From Chloroflexota bacterium (GTDB lineage: Bacteria > Chloroflexota > Anaerolineae > Promineifilales > Promineifilaceae): a DNA stretch of 16,732 nt. A model generated the notes under the pieces. That model was not told where the DNA came from. It made no database searches and saw nothing but the letters and a program-made list of their open reading frames with translations. The stretch is from the NCBI GenBank assembly GCA_008501785.1, contig QQUD01000226.1:1-16732 (forward strand), written 5' to 3'. Positions 6,274 through 12,609 of the stretch are shown here, piece after piece (the first letter of the stretch is position 1; each line of letters starts with the position of its first letter). Both the position numbers and the translations under genes were made by a program.

Positions 6274-8322
6274 TTATTTATCTTGCAATTGAACTTGTAA
6301 CGACAATGCAGGCGCGTAAGTCGGATCGCGCATCAAGCTTTGTGTCAATGATTGACGCGCCGCATTAAAATGACTTTGTTGGTAGTTCACAAGGGCCAAC
6401 CCAAAGTGAAAATCGGCTGATTCAGGCTCCCATTTCACAGCTTGCAAAAACGCTTCATGTGCTGCCACTAAGCTGCCATTTTGCAAATGTACCCAGCCTA
6501 AAATGCCAAACGCTATGCCATCAGTCGCATCCAAATCAACCGCGTGCTGGGCCTGAATGCGTGCCAGCTCGCCATCGCCTGACCGCAAAGCGGCATCAGC
6601 ATAATTTTGGTAGGTGATCGCAATCGTGGGAGCCAGCGAAAGTGCCTGTTCGTATGCAGCGTAGGCCATCGTGATTTTTTCAGGTGTTTCTCGCGATTCA
6701 TGAGCATGCAGGGCAGCGAGGTGGGCATAAAGCACCGGATCAGTGGGGCGCAAAGTGATGGCAGCATGCATGGACCGGTTTGCCTGTACAAAATCGCCAA
6801 GCTGCGCGGACGTCAATGCCAGGGCAACATGGTAAGCAGACCGGTGCGGTTGATGGGTGACGGCCGTTTCATATTCCACCAACGCAGCCACAGCATCCCC
6901 CTGACTCAATGCATTTGTACCCCGCCAACTGTGCATATCGGCCAGCAGTGGACGCACATTGCTTTGCCAAATGGCCCAGCCCAAAATGATCACACTCGCT
7001 GCTATCACACTCGTTCGCACCCAGGGCAGCAGAGAAATTTGTGCTGAACGGGTTTGCGTTTGCGAAGTGACGGCCGTTATCACCCCCAGCAGCATCCAAA
7101 ACAAAACGGCCGTTGCCGCTACCTCAAATAAAAATAGATTACCCACAAGCTGCGCACAAACGCTGGCCATACAAGCCGCCACCCAACGAGAGCCGAGAAT
7201 TTGTTCATTTTGAGAACCTTTAATGTACTTCCAGCCCTGTCGCAAAATAAAAATGATGAGTGCAATGAAAACGGCCGTTGCCACCACCCCATAATTGAGC
7301 GACCAATCGAGCAGCCAATTGTGGGCGCGATCCACAACAACCCCGCGCCCCTGATAGTAAACAAGCTGCGGCGGATAAACTGATGGGAAATGCAGTTCCA
7401 GCGTGTCTGCCCCATAACCAAGCCACAAACGAGGCCACAGCAGGCGCAAAGATGCTTGCCAAATCGTCCAGCGGGCTGCAATCGATCCGCCATTGGCAAT
7501 GCCGCGCTGCAAAAGCAGCAGCAGACCCGCAACCAGCACAGCAATCCCTCCGATAGCGCTGACCCATTGCACCCGCCACGACCACTTAGGCGACATCCGC
7601 AGCCACACAAACACGCCAATGCCAACGCAAGCAGCGATCCATGCGGCTCGTGCTTGAGTCAATGCAATGACAACGAGTTCGAGGACAACCAACAAACCCA
7701 TACTGCTGCGCCACCAGTTTTGGGCAGCGGACAGAGCGGCAGCGAGGGTTAAAGGTAGCAGCAGCGCCAGATATGCTCCGGTGAAGTTAGCTCGACCAAG
7801 TGTGGTTGTAATTGGGCTGCGGGCATCGGTAAATACGGGAAGTGGCTGCCAGCCAGTTGCTTGAACAAGAGCCAACAAACAGATGGGAACGGCCGTTAAC
7901 ACAACAACAATGAGCAACTGCCAACTATTTTGGGAATCAATTTGTGTCGCCACACACAGAAAAAGCAGCAGGTAGCTTATTTGCGTCACAACGCCATTGG
8001 CACGATCCAATGTGCCAAAGATGGCGATGGTGTGCTGGGTACTCAACATAGTTGAAAGGAGAAGAATGAGAATGAGGGCAATGGTGACATTTCGGACTGG
8101 TGTGGAAAGCGGCTTGTACCGTAAACCGGTCAGCCATCCAGCCAACCATAAAACGAATAACGCCCAGACCAATGTGCGAAACAACCATATCTTGGATGCT
8201 TCGAACTGCTGTTCAACCCAAAAATTCACAAACAAAGGTGTTATCAGTGCTATTAGCAACCAGACTGCTTGTTGCCATTTTTGCAGCGGGGGATCGATTG
8301 TTTCGCGTTGCAGCATTGTCAA
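6274..8322 (-). CDS. O-antigen ligase / polymerase family membrane protein with TPR tail
   Basis: 682 residues. About 12 hydrophobic segments fill residues 15-450. The Wzy_C/WaaL-type periplasmic region is recognisable by R-S-P-I-T-T-T-L-G-R-A-N-F-T-G and by the segment GYGADTLELHFPSVYPPQ, with the ligase signature RAHNWLLDWSLNYG. Residues about 470-680 hold tandem TPR-like helices, such as PVLYAHLAALHAHE and AFGILGWVHLQNGSLVAAHEAFLQAV. Members polymerise or ligate lipid-linked glycans on the outer face of the membrane. AAAGG is 8 bases before TTG 8322, so TTG is kept as the start; ATG 8316 is the alternative. It is first gene of a minus-strand run with the two exported proteins, behind a good promoter at 8426-8455. 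Four palindromes, two exact at the 5' and mid part, are read as Thr-Ala-Val. Confidence 0.88.
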   Translation of the reverse strand: MTMLQRETIDPPLQKWQQAVWLLIALITPLFVNFWVEQQFEASKIWLFRTLVWALFVLWLAGWLTGLRYKPLSTPVRNVTIALILILLLSTMLSTQHTIAIFGTLDRANGVVTQISYLLLFLCVATQIDSQNSWQLLIVVVLTAVPICLLALVQATGWQPLPVFTDARSPITTTLGRANFTGAYLALLLPLTLAAALSAAQNWWRSSMGLLVVLELVVIALTQARAAWIAACVGIGVFVWLRMSPKWSWRVQWVSAIGGIAVLVAGLLLLLQRGIANGGSIAARWTIWQASLRLLWPRLWLGYGADTLELHFPSVYPPQLVYYQGRGVVVDRAHNWLLDWSLNYGVVATAVFIALIIFILRQGWKYIKGSQNEQILGSRWVAACMASVCAQLVGNLFLFEVAATAVLFWMLLGVITAVTSQTQTRSAQISLLPWVRTSVIAASVIILGWAIWQSNVRPLLADMHSWRGTNALSQGDAVAALVEYETAVTHQPHRSAYHVALALTSAQLGDFVQANRSMHAAITLRPTDPVLYAHLAALHAHESRETPEKITMAYAAYEQALSLAPTIAITYQNYADAALRSGDGELARIQAQHAVDLDATDGIAFGILGWVHLQNGSLVAAHEAFLQAVKWEPESADFHFGLALVNYQQSHFNAARQSLTQSLMRDPTYAPALSLQVQLQDK

Positions 8323-8425
8323 TATCTTTACCTTTAAGCATGTAGAAAACGGCTGTTTTGCAATTAGGCGAAATGCCGTTCATTCAAATTCCTTTAAGGC
8401 AAAATGGGGTTAGAGTGTGCGGCGC

Positions 8426-8455
8426 ATAGTACATTGTTTAAAAGGGGGGTGTCAA
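8426..8455 (-). promoter_or_regulatory. Sigma-70-like promoter for the O-antigen ligase operon
   Basis: On the minus strand a perfect -35 TTGACA (8455-8450) is followed by an 18-bp spacer and the -10 TACTAT (8431-8426). It predicts a leader of about 100 nt before the gene at 8322. The leader contains a degenerate copy of the window's palindrome (AACGGCTGTT, 8348-8357). Confidence 0.6.
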
Positions 8456-8474
8456 GCGGTGAGTTTACAGTTTT

Positions 8475-8510
8475 AGCGTAAAGTTTGGGAATATATCCAA
8501 ACTTTACGCT
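8475..8510 (-). terminator. 14-bp hairpin just after the glycoside hydrolase gene
   Basis: 8475-8488 (AGCGTAAAGTTTGG) and 8497-8510 are perfect inverted repeats with an 8-bp AT-rich loop, starting 8 bases past the stop codon of the minus-strand gene. The minus strand then reads AAAACTG, with no T-run. Termination is therefore inferred from position and stem strength only. Confidence 0.5.
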
Positions 8511-8517
8511 GAAATTG

Positions 8518-9945
8518 TTATTGTTTATGTAAAATTAGAGGCACGAATGTTTGATAAATTTCGTCGAAAATAAACAGCGTGACTGGCATTGTCGTTGGTT
8601 CAGTTTCAGTAGAAATGGTTGTTTCGATAGAAACTGCGCCATTGTAGCTACCCACCGAACGCCCATCACTTTCGATAACGACTTGAAATGAAGATTGCTC
8701 GTTGGGGTTGAGTGTACCCGTGGGTGTAATGATGGTGGGGATGAGGGGGTTGGTGGAAACGGCCGTTACCGTATACGAAAACACCTTCGTCCCCGTATTC
8801 TCCAGCGTCACCGTTCGCGTCATGGCGTAAGGCTGCTGGGTGGGTGTGATAATCTCAGTAATGCTGGTTGGTGAAATAGTCAATTCACCAATGGCGGCAC
8901 CAGCCACCTTAGGCATCTCAGACAAGGCCGATTCTGCTGGGCGATCCTGCACAGCATAAAAGCGCATTTGCTCACATGGCTCATAGTAAACCGCCTTGTT
9001 GAAATTGAGATTGAAAGCAAACATGGCTTCCATCCAGGGCCAATGGGTGGTTGCATACTCAAATGCACCAACCAAATTTGTGGCTTGTTCTGCTTCGGAC
9101 ACTGTTTGCCAAAGACGGTCGTCCCATGAACCATCGCTTGTACAACTACCCGGTGGCATCACCAGCCAGCCAAATTCAGTTGCCCACACTTTTTTATTGC
9201 CCAAGCCATTTGCCTGCATCAACTCGTACAGCTTTTCAACGCCACGAAAGCAAAAGCCATTTGTGCAATTTGGGTCTGGGTCGGGAGCGGTGTCAAAATC
9301 GACTACATAGCCGTATGGATGGTAGCCAATCACATCAGCACAATTACCCCCTCCGGCTGCAACAAATTCTTTGAAAAATTCCCGCTCATCCTGATAACCA
9401 CCTTCGTGACCTGAATGTCCGTTCCAATCACCGATTACGCGTCCCGTTGGCGCAAGCCCAGCAGAGACAACAATCGCATTGGGATCGGCAGCTTTGATAC
9501 GGCCATATGCTTCACACAGCAACGTCACATAATCAGCCGCATTCGGCGAAGTCGTCCAACCGTACGATGCATCCAGATTGGGTTCATTGCCAATTTCGTA
9601 CGCTTCGATGTACGCACCGTTGTTTTGGGCAATCGATTGAATGTTGTCCCCGAAGGCATCAACATCGCTCAGATGAGTGACATTTGCATCCAATCGAAGC
9701 AACACATTTACAGGTTGTTTTTCACCAGGGGTATTAAATACTTTCATCCAGTTGAAGCCCATTGATTGCAGGCGGCTGGTGTCCCAGGCAGCAACGTTAA
9801 AGCCGTAGCCGAAGGTATCGAGAGTGGGAGGGGTAGAAACGGCCGTTTCCCCTTCCATCGCGCTAATCAAACCGGTAAGCAATAATAAAGCCAGAAGCAA
9901 AGGAGACCCAACTAGGAACATCAAACGATTATGGCGCTTATTCAT
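8518..9945 (-). CDS. Exported clan-A glycoside hydrolase-like protein
   Basis: 475 residues from ATG 9945; a GTG at 9966 would add seven residues before the signal peptide and is less likely. A signal peptide (MNKRHNRLMFLVGSPLLLAL) leads to a TIM-barrel domain, about residues 40-345. The acid/base motif is YEIGNEPN (Glu121), the ADVIGYHPYG strand follows, and the nucleophile candidate is Glu257 in VWATEFGW, the layout of clan GH-A (GH5/GH39-like; exact family unresolved). An Ig-like or anchoring beta domain follows (TRTVTLENTGTKVFSYTV). The chain ends in FVPLILHKQ, similar to the IYLPLILR tail of the small exported protein. It probably acts on polysaccharide at or outside the cell surface. 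Palindromes at 8758 and 9838 are read as Thr-Ala-Val. Confidence 0.82.
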   Translation of the reverse strand: MNKRHNRLMFLVGSPLLLALLLLTGLISAMEGETAVSTPPTLDTFGYGFNVAAWDTSRLQSMGFNWMKVFNTPGEKQPVNVLLRLDANVTHLSDVDAFGDNIQSIAQNNGAYIEAYEIGNEPNLDASYGWTTSPNAADYVTLLCEAYGRIKAADPNAIVVSAGLAPTGRVIGDWNGHSGHEGGYQDEREFFKEFVAAGGGNCADVIGYHPYGYVVDFDTAPDPDPNCTNGFCFRGVEKLYELMQANGLGNKKVWATEFGWLVMPPGSCTSDGSWDDRLWQTVSEAEQATNLVGAFEYATTHWPWMEAMFAFNLNFNKAVYYEPCEQMRFYAVQDRPAESALSEMPKVAGAAIGELTISPTSITEIITPTQQPYAMTRTVTLENTGTKVFSYTVTAVSTNPLIPTIITPTGTLNPNEQSSFQVVIESDGRSVGSYNGAVSIETTISTETEPTTMPVTLFIFDEIYQTFVPLILHKQ

Positions 9946-9993
9946 GCAAAAATAATAGACAGCCACAATCTAACATGCAATGAGAATTGAGTG

Positions 9994-10021
9994 AATTTAT
10001 TGGGGAGTATGCAACTGTCAA
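9994..10021 (-). promoter_or_regulatory. Candidate promoter for the glycoside hydrolase gene
   Basis: Minus strand: TTGACA (10021-10016), 16-bp spacer, TAAATT (9999-9994). It sits in the 127-bp gap upstream of ATG 9945. Its -35 overlaps the T-run of the preceding terminator. Confidence 0.42.
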
Positions 10022-10047
10022 AAACAATCATTTCGACATCGAATGAT
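10020..10047 (-). terminator. Intrinsic terminator after the glycosyltransferase gene
   Basis: Minus strand ATCATTCGA pairs with TCGAAATGAT around a 2-nt turn, with one bulge, and is followed by TGTTTTTG. It lies 26 bp past the stop of the glycosyltransferase gene and insulates it from the glycoside hydrolase gene. Confidence 0.5.
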
Positions 10048-10072
10048 GAAAGTTAATAATAAAATAGGGTAA

Positions 10073-10999
10073 TCACGTGAGCTGATGCTTGAGAATGCGC
10101 AACCACCCTCGTAGTTGAATACCTGATAGGACAACGGCCGTTACCACCCAAGGATACTGCTTGCTGTAAAATTTCTTGTAAAAAATCCGCATCGCACGCA
10201 CCGACTCTTTCGCTACTTTCACCCGCGTTTCCTTCGGTGGTTTGGCAATGTTGGCAGACTCTTTACGCAAGCCAGAGCTGGCCCCCTTGTAATGCAACAC
10301 TTCTACATGCGGGTAATAAATGATTTGATACCCAGCCTGTCGAATACGGTAGCAAAAATCAATGTCTTCGCCATAGAAAAAGTACGTTTCATCCCAGCCG
10401 TTTAGCTCACGGCACAGCGCCATCGGCATCAGCATATACGAACCTGCTATCACATCGACGGGATGCGTTTCGGCAAAGTTTGCGTAAGACATGAAGTAGC
10501 CATTGTAGCGGGGATTGTCGGGGAAGAATTTGCTCAAACCGGTGAAATGACACATCGCATTCCAAGGCGTAGGAAACCCACGATGATTATCCGGATCACG
10601 CTGCCCATTGGGGTAGACAAGCCGCACGGTTAATGCGCCCACATCGGAATGCGTTTCCATGTACTGGATGGGCTTACTCAGCGCGTCTTTGGCAACACGG
10701 GTATCAGAGTTGAGAAAAAGGATGTATTTGCCGGTGGAAACGGCCGTTCCCATATTATTCGCCGCCGAAAACCCCCGATTTACCTCACTAGCAACCAGCT
10801 TCACATCCGGGTACTTCTGCTGCACCATCGCCTGACTGCCATCCGACGACGCATTATCCACCACAATCACTTCCATACCGCCCGTAGGTAAATCAGCCTC
10901 AACCAACGACTGCAAACAGTCGTCTAAAAGTTGGCGAGTGTTATAATTTACAATCACAATCGACAATGTCTTGTCGTCAATTTTTGGTTCATTCATCAT
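10073..10999 (-). CDS. Family 2 glycosyltransferase (WbbL/rhamnosyltransferase-like)
   Basis: 308 residues, no signal peptide. The GT-A fold begins LSIVIVNYNTRQLLDDCLQSL. It has the nucleotide-sugar site VIVVDNASSDGS (46-55), VNRGFSAANN, and the metal-binding motif LFLNSDT (Asp99) in place of a plain DxD. The acceptor/catalytic motif is FFYGEDIDFCYRIRQAGY (Glu211-Asp212). The C-terminal 80 residues are basic. The overall layout matches GT2 enzymes that extend cell-surface glycans, such as rhamnosyltransferases. The donor sugar cannot be told from sequence. Start ATG 10999 has GAGGAA upstream on the minus strand. It is divergent from mscS across a 51-bp gap containing an inverted repeat. Palindromes at 10133 and 10739 are read as Thr-Ala-Val. 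Confidence 0.9.
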   Translation of the reverse strand: MMNEPKIDDKTLSIVIVNYNTRQLLDDCLQSLVEADLPTGGMEVIVVDNASSDGSQAMVQQKYPDVKLVASEVNRGFSAANNMGTAVSTGKYILFLNSDTRVAKDALSKPIQYMETHSDVGALTVRLVYPNGQRDPDNHRGFPTPWNAMCHFTGLSKFFPDNPRYNGYFMSYANFAETHPVDVIAGSYMLMPMALCRELNGWDETYFFYGEDIDFCYRIRQAGYQIIYYPHVEVLHYKGASSGLRKESANIAKPPKETRVKVAKESVRAMRIFYKKFYSKQYPWVVTAVVLSGIQLRGWLRILKHQLT

Positions 11000-11000
11000 C

Positions 11001-11026
11001 CAATTGGTTCCTCAAGCGACCAATTG
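11001..11026. promoter_or_regulatory. 8-bp inverted repeat in the divergent glycosyltransferase/mscS gap
   Basis: CAATTGGT (11001-11008) and ACCAATTG (11019-11026) are perfect inverted repeats with a 10-bp spacer. They nearly fill the 51-bp divergent gap. Centre-to-centre spacing of about 18 bp, close to two helical turns, suits a dimeric regulator. No clear -10/-35 pairs are visible. Confidence 0.35.
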
Positions 11027-11050
11027 TAACAAACCCAAAAGGATTAAACG

Positions 11051-11866
11051 ATGCCAAACACTCAGGCATTAACCGAATTTTTTTCAACATGGTGGGGGCG
11101 ATTACTTCTCATTCTCATCTTTTATCTGGTCGCCTGGATTGTATTTCGACTCTCGCGGCGCATTTCGATGCGGTTGGTGCAGCTCAATCGCTTTTCCCCT
11201 GACAATCGGCGATGGCGCACAGAACGATTGGCAACACTTCAGGGACTGCTCGCCAGCGCCATCACTTTTATGGCCTTTGCCATTGCGACACTGTCCAGCC
11301 TGTCACTCTTTGTCGATGCAGCGACACTTATCTGGATGGTTGGCTTGTTTTCAGCAGCATTTGGATTAGGTGCGCGTCCCTTGATCAGCGATTTTCTTAC
11401 TGGTATTGGGTTTATGTTTGAAGATACGTTTGATGTTGGTGAAAAAGTTGAATTACCTGGAATTGGTGGTGGTATTGAAGGCGTGATAGAAATCGTTAAT
11501 TTACGGACAACGCTGCTGCGTGCGCCTACTGGAGAACTGCTAACGATTCCCAATGGAGAAATTCGGTTGGTACGCAACTTTAGTCGCGGCCGTTTTTCCA
11601 CCGCCGATGTCACCTTGACAGTCCCCACCTCTGAAATAAATCGAGCCATTCCCTTGCTGGAAGCATTAGCCACAGAAGCAGTCACCTTGCTGCCTAATTT
11701 GCTAGAACCATGGCACGTGATTAGTGCCTCTGGTGCAATGGGACAAAACACAGCGCTGCTGCTAACGGCCAAAGCACGCTATGGTCAGGCAGCCGAAATG
11801 CGACCACGACTACTGGCATTAGTGCAAGAACGAATGGAAAATGAGGAAATTCCGATAGTTGGTTGA
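11051..11866 (+). CDS. Small-conductance mechanosensitive channel family protein
   Basis: 271 residues; a membrane channel that opens on membrane tension and releases solutes after hypo-osmotic shock. TM1 is at about 16-33 (RLLLILIFYLVAWIVF) and TM2 at about 67-88. The pore-lining TM3 is at about 93-118, ending in the MscS signature FGLGARPLISDFLTGIGFMFEDTFDVG. The beta domain (VEGVIEIVNLRTTLLRAPTGE, IPNGEIRLVRNFS) and the alpha/beta C-terminal domain follow. It is close in length to E. coli MscS. AAAAGGA about 7 bases before ATG 11051 supports the start. The codon-strand composition is fairly even and the gene carries no palindrome. Confidence 0.92.
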   Translation: MPNTQALTEFFSTWWGRLLLILIFYLVAWIVFRLSRRISMRLVQLNRFSPDNRRWRTERLATLQGLLASAITFMAFAIATLSSLSLFVDAATLIWMVGLFSAAFGLGARPLISDFLTGIGFMFEDTFDVGEKVELPGIGGGIEGVIEIVNLRTTLLRAPTGELLTIPNGEIRLVRNFSRGRFSTADVTLTVPTSEINRAIPLLEALATEAVTLLPNLLEPWHVISASGAMGQNTALLLTAKARYGQAAEMRPRLLALVQERMENEEIPIVG

Positions 11867-11988
11867 ATAGGTTGGCAAGTAGCTTTTGCCGTGCTATTCT
11901 AAAAAACAACCTGCTAACCTTCAGATCGGAGTTAGAACGCAGATTTCTAAATACAAAACCTATTGTTTCGTACTCAGGAAAACCGCCC

Positions 11989-12267
11989 ATGAAAGTGAAT
12001 TTTTATGCCACATTACGACCGATTGCCGGTCAGAAAACGGTCGAATTCGACTTGCCCGCTAACATCACCGTGCGTGAATTGTTGACTGCGATTGTGACAC
12101 GGTTCCCTCCCATGGATAAAGAATTGCTAGATGAAGATGGGGAGCTGTATCGGCATGTGCATGTGTTTATAAACGGCCGTGACGCCCCCTACCTCTCCAA
12201 CGCTGTCGATACACCCATCAAAGCAGGCGACAAAGTTGATGTGTTCCCCGCAGTGGGTGGAGGCTAA
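11989..12267 (+). CDS. moaD: MoaD-like ubiquitin-fold sulfur carrier
   Basis: 92 residues; a beta-grasp protein that, as a C-terminal thiocarboxylate, donates sulfur to precursor Z to make molybdopterin/tungstopterin. It starts MKVNFYATLRPIAGQKTVEF, contains INGRD (61-65) and ends KVDVFPAVGGG, with the Gly-Gly terminus needed for adenylation. ATG 11989 has AGGA upstream. The frame is open back to 11863 but that part overlaps the mscS end and looks non-coding. Directly after its stop, in the same reading frame, comes the DUF1952-like gene. It faces the pterin enzyme gene aor. The 122-bp gap to mscS shows no other gene. A core palindrome at 12173 encodes Asn-Gly-Arg. Confidence 0.88.
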   Translation: MKVNFYATLRPIAGQKTVEFDLPANITVRELLTAIVTRFPPMDKELLDEDGELYRHVHVFINGRDAPYLSNAVDTPIKAGDKVDVFPAVGGG

Positions 12268-12288
12268 CATGAGCAGTGGCAAATCCCA

Positions 12289-12534
12289 ATGAAAGAAGTA
12301 CACGGCATCCCGCTTTGGCTGCTGCGTGAATATTTGGAAGAGTTGGGCGGAACGGCCGTTTCCGACACCCAAATCACCGGCGAAGGCTGGACCGTTAACC
12401 TCACAAAACTCCCACCCCGCGAAGTAGGCTCATTACGCGTCGGCCAAGTCGAAGTCGCCTTCTCCGGCGACGAAACCGCCATCAACGCCATAAAAACCCA
12501 ATTCCACAAAAAAACAATGCGTGCAGGTGCATAA
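12289..12534 (+). CDS. DUF1952-like protein (MoaD-related C-terminal domain)
   Basis: 81 residues, LPLWLLREYLEEL-type start (MKEVHGIPLWLLREYLEELG), then ITGEGWTVNLTKLPPREVGSLRVGQVEVAFSGD and an ending with KKTMRAGA. From memory, this matches the small ferredoxin-like domain DUF1952, which is found fused behind MoaD in a Thermus MoaD-related protein. Its biochemical role is unknown. It lies 21 bp after the moaD stop in the same frame, with no other stop between. A weak ribosome-binding context suggests translation coupled to moaD. An exact palindrome at 12351 is read as Gly-Thr-Ala-Val. A strong hairpin terminator follows. Confidence 0.65.
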   Translation: MKEVHGIPLWLLREYLEELGGTAVSDTQITGEGWTVNLTKLPPREVGSLRVGQVEVAFSGDETAINAIKTQFHKKTMRAGA

Positions 12535-12540
12535 ATAATA

Positions 12541-12578
12541 AAAAAACACGGCCGTTTGTGAAAACGGCCGTGTTCTTC
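12541..12578. terminator. Bidirectional terminator built from two copies of the genome palindrome
   Basis: 12545-12557 (AACACGGCCGTTT) and 12562-12574 form a 13-bp perfect stem with loop GTGA. It separates the convergent DUF1952-like and aor genes. On the minus strand the stem is followed by a run of seven T, making a classic terminator for aor. On the plus strand the tail is CTTCTT, weaker. Each arm contains ACGGCCGT, the only copies of the palindrome core clearly outside a coding region. Confidence 0.85.
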
Positions 12579-12603
12579 TTACTTCTTACCTCTTACTTCT
12601 TAC
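12576..12603. repeat. Tandem heptanucleotide repeat (TTCTTAC)4
   Basis: Four 7-bp units, TTCTTAC, TTCTTAC, CTCTTAC and TTCTTAC, run from the terminator to just short of the aor stop codon, followed by a partial fifth unit. Confidence 0.75.
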
Positions 12604-12609
12604 TTCAAT

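Noticed and set aside
8348..8357. AACGGCTGTT in the O-antigen ligase leader as a functional palindrome copy
   Set aside because: One base off in the core, so symmetry is lost; treated only as a possible degenerate copy.
11863..11988. Upstream extension of moaD to 11863
   Set aside because: It would overlap the mscS stop and add 42 residues with no MoaD homology. ATG 11989 has a ribosome-binding site and the family N-terminus.
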